Of a stretch of 64,000 nt of DNA, positions 56,245-64,000 are shown one piece after another. Within the stretch, counting starts at the first letter, position 1. Every line of letters starts with the position of its first letter. A program made the translations under genes and the position numbers. The DNA comes from SG8-41 sp964521405. GTDB lineage: Bacteria > Pseudomonadota > Gammaproteobacteria > Burkholderiales > SG8-41. The stretch spans positions 5,971 through 69,970 of the forward strand of contig CAZFRR010000065.1 in NCBI GenBank assembly GCA_964521405.1. The letters are read 5' to 3'. Under the pieces are notes generated by a model, which was not told where the DNA came from, ran no database searches, and was given only the letters and a program-made list of their open reading frames with translations.

Positions 56245-57327
56245 ATGGCTGCCCTATTGGAACTGACTGGCGTCCAGCACGGCTACAACGGGCGACGGGT
56301 GCTCACCAATTTCTCGCTGACGCTCGCACGCGGCGAGATTGGCTGCGTGCTGGGCCCGAGCGGTTGCGGCAAGACCACAGTGCTGCGCTGCGTCGCCGGC
56401 TTCGAGAAGATTGCTGCCGGCCGCATCGCGTTGAACGGCGAGGAAGTGAGCCGTCCCGGCCGCACCGTCCCGCCCGAGCAGCGCCGGGTCGGCATGGTGT
56501 TTCAGGACTACGCCCTCTTTCCTCACCTCACCGTGGCGGAAAACGTGGCTTTCGGCTTGCGCAAGCTTGACGCTTCCGCCCGCGCCCGGCGGGTGGGCGA
56601 GACGCTCGAAGTGATCGGCATGACGCGCGCCGCGGAACGCTACCCGCACGAGTTGTCCGGCGGGCAGCAACAGCGCGTCGCGCTCGCGCGCGCGGTTGCG
56701 CCCCAGCCGGAGTTATTGCTGCTGGACGAGCCTTTCTCCAACCTGGACGTCGACCTGCGCGAGCGCCTCGGACTCGAGATCCGGGACATCCTCAAGCAGC
56801 AGAACATGACTGCGATCCTGGTGACGCACGACCAGCACGATGCTTTTGCGATCGCCGATGCCATCGGCATCATGAGAAAAGGCCGCATCGAGCAATGGGG
56901 CGCGCCCTACGATCTCTATCACAGGCCGGCGACCCGCTTCGTGGCGGACTTCGTCGGGCAAGGCGCGTTCCTGCCCGGCACGGTGCTGGATGACCACCGC
57001 ATCCGGCTCGAGCTGGGAGTGTTCCAGGGCAACGTGACGGATACCTGGCCCCAGGGCGCCGTGGTGGACGTGCTGCTGCGCCCCGATGACATCATTCACG
57101 ATGACTCAAGCCCCCTGCAGGCGCAAGTGCTGCACAAGGCTTTCCGCGGCGCCCAGTTCCTCTACACCTTGCAACTACCGGGCGGCGGGCGCGTGCTGTC
57201 GCTGGTGCCGAGCCACCACAATCACGCCATCGGCGAGAGAATCGGCATCCGCCTGGAAATTGACCACCTCGTCGCTTTTCCGCGCGAAGCAGCGGAAAAC
57301 AGCCCGGCCAGCGTCCTGAGTCACTAG
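56245..57327 (+). CDS. Ferric iron ABC transporter ATP-binding protein
   Basis: A 360-aa ABC ATPase of the FbpC/AfuC type. Walker A LGPSGCGKTTVLRC, Q-loop VGMVFQDYALFPHLTV, signature ELSGGQQQRVALARA, Walker B LLLLDEPFSNLD, H-loop VTHDQHDAFAI, and a C-terminal TOBE regulatory domain (about residues 240-345). It drives iron import through the adjacent divergent permease. No ribosome site precedes the ATG, in line with a leaderless transcript. Its 3' end overlaps the mltB end by 4 bp, tail to tail. Confidence 0.95.
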   Translation: MAALLELTGVQHGYNGRRVLTNFSLTLARGEIGCVLGPSGCGKTTVLRCVAGFEKIAAGRIALNGEEVSRPGRTVPPEQRRVGMVFQDYALFPHLTVAENVAFGLRKLDASARARRVGETLEVIGMTRAAERYPHELSGGQQQRVALARAVAPQPELLLLDEPFSNLDVDLRERLGLEIRDILKQQNMTAILVTHDQHDAFAIADAIGIMRKGRIEQWGAPYDLYHRPATRFVADFVGQGAFLPGTVLDDHRIRLELGVFQGNVTDTWPQGAVVDVLLRPDDIIHDDSSPLQAQVLHKAFRGAQFLYTLQLPGGGRVLSLVPSHHNHAIGERIGIRLEIDHLVAFPREAAENSPASVLSH

Positions 57328-58310
57328 GGTTTGAACTGCGCCCGCACTGCTCGCGCGAGCTCGTAGACGGCAAGCGCATAGTTGATGCTGCGGTTGTAGC
57401 GGGTGATCACGTAGAAATTGTTAAGACCGAGCCAGTAGCGCGGTCCGTTCTCAGTCTCCACCACGAACAGGGCCGCTTCGGCTTCATCCTCGAGCGGAAT
57501 GGCCGGCGTTACACCCAGACGCTTCAACTCGGCGATCTTAAATTGCGGCCGGATGCCGGCTTCCAGCGCGGCGTCCGCGCCGGCACCCTCCACCCCCGCC
57601 GGCACGACGACCGCTTCGCCGCTCCGCCAGCCGTGGGCCTTGTAATAATTGGCGACACTGCCGATCGCATCCGCGGTCGTTCCCATCAGGTCCCGCCTGC
57701 CATCGCCGTCGAAATCCACCGCGTAACGACGGTAGCTGCTGGGAAGAAATTGGGGAATCCCGATGGCTCCGGCATAGGAGCCCCTGATCCTCGCTGCATC
57801 CAATCCCGTCTCGCGCGTGAGCAGCAGATACTCCTCGAGCTGCGCCCGGAACAGTTCGGCGCGCGGCGGATACTGGAATGCCAGCGTGGTCAGCGCATCG
57901 AGGACCCTGTGGCTGCCGGTGTTACGGCCATATAGCGTCTCCACGCCGATGGTGGCGACGATGATTTCCTCGGGCACGCCGTATTCGAGGCTCGCTCTTG
58001 CCAGGGTGGCCGCGTGCGCGCGCCAGAACGCGGCGCCGGCGTTGATACGCGCAGGGTCCACGTTCCGGCTGCGGAACTCGTGCCACGGCCGCGCCGTCAC
58101 AGGCGCGGAGATGGCCTGGAGAATGCCCGGGCGCGTCCGCGCCTGGCCGAACAGCCTGCGCAACGCGCTCTCCTCGAACCGGTGCTTTTGCACCATCTCC
58201 CCGATGAACGACTCGATCTCCGGAGAAAGCGGTTGCTGCGCCGAAACGGTTGCCGCCGCCTGGCTCAACAGGAAAATCAGTAGCGCGAGGGAACCGATGC
58301 GAGATCGCAT
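57324..58310 (-). CDS. mltB: Lytic murein transglycosylase B
   Basis: A 328-aa peptidoglycan-cleaving enzyme of the MltB/SLT_2 family. Signal peptide (SLALLIFLLSQAAATVSAQ), then PEEIIVATIGVETLYGRNTG with the catalytic Glu, GYAGAIGIPQFLPSSYRRYA-like block and a DFDGDGRRDL calcium-type loop. No lipobox Cys is seen, so it is soluble periplasmic rather than lipid anchored. ATG 58310 chosen because the signal peptide then begins normally; ATG 58349 is possible. Confidence 0.94.
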   Translation of the reverse strand: MRSRIGSLALLIFLLSQAAATVSAQQPLSPEIESFIGEMVQKHRFEESALRRLFGQARTRPGILQAISAPVTARPWHEFRSRNVDPARINAGAAFWRAHAATLARASLEYGVPEEIIVATIGVETLYGRNTGSHRVLDALTTLAFQYPPRAELFRAQLEEYLLLTRETGLDAARIRGSYAGAIGIPQFLPSSYRRYAVDFDGDGRRDLMGTTADAIGSVANYYKAHGWRSGEAVVVPAGVEGAGADAALEAGIRPQFKIAELKRLGVTPAIPLEDEAEAALFVVETENGPRYWLGLNNFYVITRYNRSINYALAVYELARAVRAQFKP

Positions 58311-58398
58311 GGGATTGGAAGCGATCTCGGGATTATTCACCAGCCGCATTGTAGCCCCGCGCGGCCAGGAGCGGGTTGGGGATGTCCCTGAAGTGCGC

Positions 58399-58749
58399 CT
58401 ATTTCTTGCCGCTGCAGATCTCGGCGGATCGGGTCATGGCGTAGTTGAGGTGATTGAATCCCGGCACGTTGAACGTCGCGGCGTCGTCGCGGAAGATGTA
58501 AGGGTGCTCGCCCTGCTCCTTGTAACGGGACAGCAGCATGCCGGGCTCCATGCCAGGTTGGTAATCACGCCGCAGACATACGTCCACCAATCGTTTCGCG
58601 GAGGCGGTGGCATCCCCGAGCGACTCGTATTCGCCGATCCGGCGAACCTTGCTTTCGGGCTCAGTGTGCCCGCTCAGTCCTTCAACGAAGAAAGTCACCG
58701 GCCCTCCTGAATGCTCGATTATCTCGCACTCGACGCGCTTCGGCACCAC
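58399..58749 (-). CDS. Small cytoplasmic protein of unknown function
   Basis: A 116-aa protein I do not recognise. No signal peptide or helix. Features: N-terminal CEIIEHSGGPVTFFVEGLSG, a helical DATASAKRLVDVCLRRDYQPG, and C-terminal FRDDAATFNVPGFNHLNYAM. Start is taken as GTG 58749, preceded by a TATAGT -10-like box at very short distance, so leaderless initiation is possible. It stands alone between mltB and the MDR gene on the same strand. Codon usage and GC resemble neighbours. Confidence 0.65.
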   Translation of the reverse strand: MVPKRVECEIIEHSGGPVTFFVEGLSGHTEPESKVRRIGEYESLGDATASAKRLVDVCLRRDYQPGMEPGMLLSRYKEQGEHPYIFRDDAATFNVPGFNHLNYAMTRSAEICSGKK

Positions 58750-58902
58750 TATACATTACCCGCCAGCCCGGAATCTTGTGGCACGGGCTTGAGGCTCGAC
58801 GGAAATCTTACGGAGCCGACCCCCCAAGTCATAAAGAGGACCGGGCCAAGAAAATAGTTAAAGAAAATCAGATCGTTCCAATACTTAGTCGTCCTCGAAG
58901 GC
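58750..58902. other. AT-richer intergenic region
   Basis: No gene or repeat recognised. It is richer in A/T than the surroundings (AAGAAAATAGTTAAAG, TTAGTC) and could hold a promoter for the small gene at 58399-58749. Confidence 0.4.
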
Positions 58903-59916
58903 TCAGGCGCCCCGAATGACAATCTTGCCGAAATGCCTGCGGCTGGCGAGATAGTCGTAAGCAGCCCGCGCATCCCCGAACCCAAACTGCCGGTCGATGA
59001 TCGGTTTGAGCTTTGCGTGTGAGATCGCCCGGTTCATGGCCTCGAACATCTCGCGGCTGCCGACCTGGATGCCGTGCACATTGGCGCGCTTGGCGAGAAT
59101 CATCTGCGGATTGATCTGAGCCTCGCCCGCGAGATTGCCGATGGCGTAGAGCCGTCCGCCCACACGAAGCGCGAGGAGCGATCGCCGGAACGTTCCCGCC
59201 CCGCCCAACTCGACCACGTGGTCGGCGCCCTGTCCGCCGGTCAGTTCCAAGACCGCGCTCTCCCAGTCGGGCGTGGTGCGGTAGTTCACCACGTCGGTGA
59301 CGCCCATCGTCTTCAACCGCGCGATTTTCTCATCGCTGCCCGAGATGACGATTACGCGCGCTCCCGCGACGCGCGCGAACTGCGCCGCGAATAGCGACAC
59401 GCCGCCGGTGCCCAACGTCAGCACGGTCTCGCCCGCGGTCAGCCCCCCGCGCGCAAACAGGGCGTGCCAGGCGGTGACCGCCGCGCATGGCAGCGTGGCC
59501 GCCTCCTCGAACGAAAGGTGGGCGGGAATCGGAACGACGCCTTCCTCCGACAGCACGATGCGCTCGGCCAGCACGCCATCCGATGGCCCGCCAAGAGCGG
59601 AGGAGCCGTACGCCGGATCACCACGTCCGGCGAGCCAGCGCTGCACGAAGATCGCCGCGACGCGGTCGCCCACCTTGACGCGCGTGACGCCGGGGCCGGC
59701 TTCCACGACTTCGCCGGCACCGTCTGATAGCGGGATCAGTCGCGGCTTGATCGCCCCCCGCTCATAGGCGCCGGTGGCAACTTTGAGGTCGCGGTAATTG
59801 AGCGAGGTCGCACGGATGCGAATCGCAACCTCTCTCGGACCGGGACGGAGTGACTCCTCGTCACCGAGCTTCAGGCCATCGAGGGTACCGAGCGGGTCGA
59901 GCCTGTAGACCTTCAT
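58903..59916 (-). CDS. Zinc-independent MDR oxidoreductase (quinone reductase/alcohol dehydrogenase-like)
   Basis: A 337-aa medium-chain dehydrogenase/reductase. GroES-like N-terminal domain (ATSLNYRDLKVATGAY, SDGAGEVVEAGPGV), Rossmann NADP domain (TLGTGGVSLFAAQFARVAGARV) and C-terminal DARAAYDYLASRRHFGKIVI. The catalytic zinc ligands of true alcohol dehydrogenases are absent, pointing to a quinone/enoyl reductase-like role. ATG 59916 has GGGGGGG 8 nt upstream; TTG 59922 is upstream in frame. Substrate unknown. Confidence 0.92.
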   Translation of the reverse strand: MKVYRLDPLGTLDGLKLGDEESLRPGPREVAIRIRATSLNYRDLKVATGAYERGAIKPRLIPLSDGAGEVVEAGPGVTRVKVGDRVAAIFVQRWLAGRGDPAYGSSALGGPSDGVLAERIVLSEEGVVPIPAHLSFEEAATLPCAAVTAWHALFARGGLTAGETVLTLGTGGVSLFAAQFARVAGARVIVISGSDEKIARLKTMGVTDVVNYRTTPDWESAVLELTGGQGADHVVELGGAGTFRRSLLALRVGGRLYAIGNLAGEAQINPQMILAKRANVHGIQVGSREMFEAMNRAISHAKLKPIIDRQFGFGDARAAYDYLASRRHFGKIVIRGA

Positions 59917-59999
59917 GCGCAATGCCCCCCCTGTGGCCTGATCTTACAACGCGGCCCCGGCCTTGGCCGGGGTGACAGGAAGTTGAGGTGGTGGGGATT

Positions 60000-60959
60000 C
60001 TACTTGGCGAGCCCCAACTCCCGGATCAACCTGCTCCAGGTGGTAAGCTCGGTCTTGATCATGGCGGCATACTCTTCCGGCGAGCTGGCGACCACCTCCG
60101 CCCCGGTATCCAGAAAGCGCTTGCGGACATCCGGCTGCCTCAACACGCGCACGATCTCCTGATTCAACCGGTTGATAATGGCGGGCGGCGTCCTGGCGGG
60201 CGCGAACAGCCCAAACGGCGCTGAGAAGTCATAACCGGGAACGCCCGAAGCGGCTATCGTCGGCAAGTCGATCAACTCGGATGGCCTGGCGCTCGTGATC
60301 GCCAACCCCCGCAACCGGCCCGACGCGATGTGCGGCGCGACCGAGCTTGCGGTGGCGAACATCAGGTGAACCTCCCCGCCGATCAGCCCGGTCAGGGCGG
60401 GGCCGGCGCCCTTGTAGTTGATGCGCACCAGATTGACGCCCGCGAGCTGCTGAAAGAGTTCAGCCGGCAGGTGATTGGAACTGCCAGTGCCGGAGGTGGA
60501 AAAATTGAGCTCCCCAGGGCGGGCCTTCGCCAGCGCAATCAACTGCCTCACGCTCTTGACGGGCATGGACGGGTGCACGGTCAACACGCTCGGCGAAGTG
60601 GCCACCAGGGTCACCGGCACGAAATCCCTCACCACGTCGTAGGGCGCCTTTTCGAAGAGCGGGCCGATGGTGAAGCTGCCGGCCGTCACCAGCAGGGTGT
60701 AGCCGTCGGCCGGGGAGCGCATCAGCAGGTCGCCCTGGATGAAGCCGCCGCTCGGCCGGTTGTCAACGATGACCGTCCAGCCCAGGCTGTCGTTCAATCC
60801 CTGCCCCACCAGCCGCGCCACGAAGTTGTTCGCGCCCCCGGGCGGTGAAGCAATGATACGGATCGGCTTGCTTGGAAAATCCTGCGCGGCAGCCGGGCCC
60901 GCCGCCAGAGCGACGACGCCGGCCGTCAGCAGCGATGCAACAAGTGATCTCCTTCCCAT
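60000..60959 (-). CDS. Bug/TctC-family tripartite transporter receptor protein
   Basis: A 319-aa periplasmic receptor. Signal peptide (SLLTAGVVALAAGPAAAQDF), then FPSKPIRIIASPPGGANNFVAR, DNRPSGGFIQGDLL, PADGYTLLVTAGSF, HLPAELFQQLAGVNLVRINY. ATG 60959 has GGGGAGA just upstream. Next to a second Bug gene on the same strand 86 bp away, but no TctAB permease. Confidence 0.95.
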   Translation of the reverse strand: MGRRSLVASLLTAGVVALAAGPAAAQDFPSKPIRIIASPPGGANNFVARLVGQGLNDSLGWTVIVDNRPSGGFIQGDLLMRSPADGYTLLVTAGSFTIGPLFEKAPYDVVRDFVPVTLVATSPSVLTVHPSMPVKSVRQLIALAKARPGELNFSTSGTGSSNHLPAELFQQLAGVNLVRINYKGAGPALTGLIGGEVHLMFATASSVAPHIASGRLRGLAITSARPSELIDLPTIAASGVPGYDFSAPFGLFAPARTPPAIINRLNQEIVRVLRQPDVRKRFLDTGAEVVASSPEEYAAMIKTELTTWSRLIRELGLAK

Positions 60960-61045
60960 AACTTCTCCCCGATGAAATCCCGGTTCTGCTCTGACCGGAT
61001 GCAATGTCGGGCACCGGCTGCTGCGCTCCAATCCACCAATACTTC

Positions 61046-62023
61046 CTAGAACTCCGGCTTGATCCCCGCTTGCTTTATTACAGCCGCGGCTCTTTCGTAT
61101 TCCTGCTTGAACCTTTCGGCATAAAATTCAGGCGTGCCGGGGGTAAATTCGACCCCCTTGCCTGCCCACAGCTCCTTCATGTCTGGCGCATCAAGAATCG
61201 CCGTCACGGCCGCGTTCAGCCTCAAGAGTATCTCGCGCGGGATGCCGGCGGGCGCCATCAGCCACTCGGACCCGGTGAGCTCGTAGCCGGGCAGTGCATC
61301 AGCAATCGGCGGCACGTCGGACAGCAACGGATTGCGCCGCAGCCCGGTCACACCCAGCGCGCGCAACTTCCCGTCCTTCAAGTGCTGAAGCAGGCTCGGC
61401 ACCTGCATGAACGTCGCGTCGGCGCGGCCCGAGATGAGGTCGACGATCGCGGGCGGGCTGCCCTTGTACGGAACGTGCAACAACTTCACCTTCGCGTGCA
61501 ACTGGAACAGCTCGCCGGCGAGTTGGAAGTTGCTGCCGACGCCGGTGGTGACGAACGTGATCGCCCCCGGCCGCGTCTTCGCGGCAGCGACGAACTCCTT
61601 TACCGACCGCGCCGGCAGTGATGGGTGCACGGCCATCACGAAGCCGTAGGCGCCGACCTGGGCGACCGGAGCAAGGCTTTTCACGGGATCCCACCCGCCC
61701 CGGGCACGGGCATTGAGCACCGCGCTGACCGTCATGAACGATCCCGGCTGCAGCAGCAGCGTGTAGCCATCGGGGGCCGCCTTCGACACGTACTCGTTCG
61801 CGATCATGCCTGCGACGCCGGATCGGTTGTCCACGATGATTTGCGTCTTCAGCCATTCGGCTAGACGCGGGACCACCTGGCGCGCGGTGACATCCGCCCC
61901 GCCGCCGGGCGTGGATCCCGTCACCATGCGGATCAGTTTTGAAGGATACGGCTGGGCCACGCACATTCCCGCCGCGAAGAGCAGGACGGCTGCGGCAAGG
62001 CGCGGGGCGTGGCGAGGGAACAT
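61046..62023 (-). CDS. Bug/TctC-family tripartite transporter receptor protein
   Basis: A 325-aa periplasmic receptor with a signal peptide (RLAAAVLLFAAGMCVAQPYP) and the Bug core: YPSKLIRMVTGSTPGGGADVTAR, DNRSGVAGMIANEYVSKAAP, GVGSNFQLAGELFQLHAKVK, HVPYKGSPPAIVDLISGR. It precedes the neighbouring Bug gene in the same direction and faces an FAD monooxygenase gene divergently, the usual layout for uptake plus degradation of an aromatic acid. Ligand unknown. Confidence 0.95.
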   Translation of the reverse strand: MFPRHAPRLAAAVLLFAAGMCVAQPYPSKLIRMVTGSTPGGGADVTARQVVPRLAEWLKTQIIVDNRSGVAGMIANEYVSKAAPDGYTLLLQPGSFMTVSAVLNARARGGWDPVKSLAPVAQVGAYGFVMAVHPSLPARSVKEFVAAAKTRPGAITFVTTGVGSNFQLAGELFQLHAKVKLLHVPYKGSPPAIVDLISGRADATFMQVPSLLQHLKDGKLRALGVTGLRRNPLLSDVPPIADALPGYELTGSEWLMAPAGIPREILLRLNAAVTAILDAPDMKELWAGKGVEFTPGTPEFYAERFKQEYERAAAVIKQAGIKPEF

Positions 62024-62174
62024 CGGCTCATGATAGCGCGACGGGCGACTTTCGGCGGACGGAGGGTCCGCGATGCGCGGGACTTTCCGGGTAGTCGGAA
62101 CTGAAGCGTTCCCGTTGCCCTATGCCGGTCGCGCATGCACAATGCGGCGTCGAACTTTATACGAGCGAGCGGTT

Positions 62175-63359
62175 GTGGCATCGCGGCCAAGCATCGTGAT
62201 CATTGGAGGCGGCATTGGCGGCCTGTTCGCCGCCAATGCGCTGATCGCACAGGAACTGAAGGTTTCAATTTATGAACAGGCTCCCGCGCTGGGCGAGGTC
62301 GGCGCCGGCGTTTATGTGACACCGAACGCGGTGCGCCACCTTGAGCGTGTAGGTCTCGGGCCCGCCGTTGAGAAATGGGGCGCGCGGGTCGGCCCGGGCT
62401 CCCATTACTTTCGCCATGACGGCACGCCGATCGCGCCGGTGCAGGTGACGGACGCGTCCGGCTGGAACGCGAACTTCGGTATGCACCGCGCCGACTTCGT
62501 CGAGTTCCTCGCCGCCAACCTGCCCGCCGGAATCGTGCACACCGGCCATCGCGCCGTCGGCTTCGAGCAGAACGGCGGCACGGCCCGCGTCAAGTTCGCC
62601 AACGGCGCCAGCGCCGAGGCCGACGTCGTGGTCGCCGCCGACGGCATTCACTCCGAGCTGCGGCCGTACGTCTTCCCGCCCTCCCGGCCCGTCTTTCACG
62701 GCAGCATCTCGTACCGCGGCCTGGTCTCGCGCGAGCGCCTGCCGGACTGGCCGATGGACCGCTGGCAGATGTGGGCCGGTCCGTCCAGGCATTTCCTGGT
62801 CTTCCCGGTCCGCCACGGCACGATGGTCAACTACGTCGGCTTCGTGCCGGCCGACGAGGCGATGAAGGAATCCTGGACCGCGCCTGGCGACCCGGAGATG
62901 CTGCGCCGCGAGTTCGCGGGCTGGGATCCACGCATTGCAAACGTGCTGAAGCAGGTCGACAAGACCTTTCGCTGGGCGCTCTACGACCGCGAGCCGCTGC
63001 CGACCTGGACCCGGGGCCGGTTGACGCTGCTCGGCGACGCGGCGCATCCGATGCTGCCACATCTCGGCCAGGGGGCGAACCAGGGAATCGAGGACGGCAT
63101 GGCGCTGGCGACGATACTGGCCCTGGTGGATTCCTCCACGGTCCCGGCAGCGCTGCTTGCCTACGAGAAATTACGCCGCGAGCGCGTGGCGGAGGTCCAG
63201 CTCGGCGCCCGGACGCAGGGGCTGCGCGTCGATTCCGTCCACGCTGATCTCCGCGCTCGCGACGCGGAGCTCGTCGCGCACGCCGAATTCCGCAAGCACC
63301 TTTACGCCTACGACGTGGTGCCGGAAGCGCGCTCCGCGGCGGTGGCCCTGCTGCAATAG
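62175..63359 (+). CDS. FAD-dependent monooxygenase, aromatic-ring hydroxylase type
   Basis: About 394 aa, a class A flavoprotein hydroxylase of the salicylate/3-hydroxybenzoate/6-hydroxynicotinate group. FAD-binding GxGxxG in IVIIGGGIGGLFAANAL, DG motif VVVAADGIHSELR, GD motif TLLGDAAHPMLPHLGQGANQ, then GIEDGMALATIL. No transmembrane helix. Start taken as GTG 62175 (MASRPSIVIIGG); ATG 62142 and ATG 62073 are longer alternatives. It lies between two Bug receptor genes, hinting that the receptors deliver its aromatic substrate. Confidence 0.9.
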   Translation: MASRPSIVIIGGGIGGLFAANALIAQELKVSIYEQAPALGEVGAGVYVTPNAVRHLERVGLGPAVEKWGARVGPGSHYFRHDGTPIAPVQVTDASGWNANFGMHRADFVEFLAANLPAGIVHTGHRAVGFEQNGGTARVKFANGASAEADVVVAADGIHSELRPYVFPPSRPVFHGSISYRGLVSRERLPDWPMDRWQMWAGPSRHFLVFPVRHGTMVNYVGFVPADEAMKESWTAPGDPEMLRREFAGWDPRIANVLKQVDKTFRWALYDREPLPTWTRGRLTLLGDAAHPMLPHLGQGANQGIEDGMALATILALVDSSTVPAALLAYEKLRRERVAEVQLGARTQGLRVDSVHADLRARDAELVAHAEFRKHLYAYDVVPEARSAAVALLQ

Positions 63360-63386
63360 TTCGCTTTCAGCGCCGCGCGAGCGGCG

Positions 63387-64000
63387 TCACTTCACCAGGC
63401 CGGTCTTCCTGGCCATCTCGCTCACCCGCTTGAACTCCTCGCGGATCTCGGCCGCCATCGGCTCGGGCGCGGCGTAGTTCTGCAAGATGCCGAGCGGCGC
63501 CAGTCTTGCCGCGATGGCGGGCGCCTTGACCGCCTGCTCGATCGCGCCGACGAGGGCGTTCCTCGCGTCCTCGGGAATCCCCGCGGGCGCGAGAAAGCCG
63601 AACCAGATGCCGAACAGATCTTCCCGGTAGCCGAGCTCGCGCATCGTGGGTATGTCGGAAAACTCGGGAAACCGGCTCGAAGCGACGAGGCCCCGGAACG
63701 CCCCCGACTTGATGTGAGGGCTCAGCGCGCCGAGCGACAGCACGACGCCTTCCATGTGTCCCCCGCGCAATGCGGCGATGCCGGGGGCCGCGCCGTTGTA
63801 GGGAACCGGCACGAGCTCCGCGCCCGTCAACGCGTTGATCAATTGCACGCCGAATTCACCAACCGAGCCGGAGCCGGGGTGACCCATACGCACCTGGCCC
63901 GGATTCTTCTTCGAGTATTCGATCAACTCCGCGAAATTCCTGTACGGCGCGTCGCTGCGCACGACGAGTAGGCTCGGCGTGCGTGAGGCGATGCCAAGTG
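63387..64000 (-). CDS. Bug/TctC-family receptor protein, N-terminus beyond the window
   Basis: Partial: at least 204 residues, with the frame open to the window edge. Contains VRSDAPYRNFAELIEYSKKN, GHPGSGSVGEFGVQLINALT, PVPYNGAAPGIAALRGGHM, GFLAPAGIPEDARNALVG. It faces the FAD monooxygenase tail to tail, 28 bp apart. The fourth Bug gene in the window; its signal peptide would be outside. Confidence 0.9.
   Translation of the reverse strand, partial: LGIASRTPSLLVVRSDAPYRNFAELIEYSKKNPGQVRMGHPGSGSVGEFGVQLINALTGAELVPVPYNGAAPGIAALRGGHMEGVVLSLGALSPHIKSGAFRGLVASSRFPEFSDIPTMRELGYREDLFGIWFGFLAPAGIPEDARNALVGAIEQAVKAPAIAARLAPLGILQNYAAPEPMAAEIREEFKRVSEMARKTGLVK

Noticed and set aside
58749..58985. Minus-strand open frame of 78 codons overlapping the MDR gene end
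   Set aside because: It shares bases with the end of the MDR gene, has no recognisable motif, and its stop abuts the next gene.

Overview
The window is a chromosomal segment of a GC-rich Betaproteobacterium. The evidence is the combination of the infC-rpmI-rplT-pheST-ihfA-merR order, lolC/lolD next to recJ-prfB-lysS, a class I phaC-phaB-phaR cluster, and several Bug (TctC-like) tricarboxylate-type binding proteins, which are most abundant in Burkholderiales and relatives. No rRNA, prophage, CRISPR array, transposase or integrase was recognised. Most genes are housekeeping or central metabolism. I cannot name the species.

Layout. 29-3925: multi-PAS GGDEF-EAL protein with a C-terminal receiver. 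4056-8177: moxR, DUF58 and a TgpA-type transglutaminase. 8314-10687: surE-pcm-nlpD on the minus strand, without rpoS next to nlpD. 10864-14973: orphan binding protein, nitrilase-GST pair, Bug protein and divergent GlcG-like gene. 15083-22666: tRNA-Pro, merR, ihfA, pheT, pheS, rplT, rpmI, infC, thrS, tRNA-Val. 22715-24355: sulfatase-modifying-factor-fold protein plus hydratase. 24428-31126: comEC, DUF2062, AlkA-type glycosylase, small membrane protein, lolD/lolC. 31448-37345: COG4255-like protein, recJ, prfB with its programmed +1 frameshift, lysS. 37487-45040: acetoacetate-CoA ligase, glycine-zipper protein, EamA transporter, bamD divergent to rluD-pgeF, ZIP transporter. 45158-49808: phaC, phaB, phaR, rimO. 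50048-52896: DinG-type helicase and a short secretin-like protein. 53092-57327: ferric iron uptake genes fbpA, fbpB, fbpC with two Fur-like boxes. 57324-64000: mltB, a small unknown, a quinone-reductase-like MDR enzyme, three Bug proteins (one cut by the window edge) and an FAD monooxygenase.

The most unusual signal is non-coding. About twenty intergenic sites hold short tandem units (about 7-9 bp), very often arranged as two inverted arms around a spacer, so that the transcript would fold into a long imperfect hairpin. Different sites use different unit sequences, yet the architecture is the same and several unit families recur at distant loci. They reach into the ends of coding regions (nlpD, lolD, comEC, rluD, rimO, a small membrane protein) and one tract lies in frame inside recJ. 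One compound palindromic element of roughly 190 bp is present twice in opposite orientation (31236-31423 and 54155-54423), with a rearranged relative at 49887-50035.

Other points worth checking: PheT appears to lack the whole EMAP-II-like tRNA-binding B2 domain; infC is best read from an ATC start; the fbpC -10 box lies only 6 nt before the ATG, which suggests a leaderless transcript; the 160-bp thrS leader can form two strong stem-loops; and a bidirectional terminator hairpin separates rplT from pheST.
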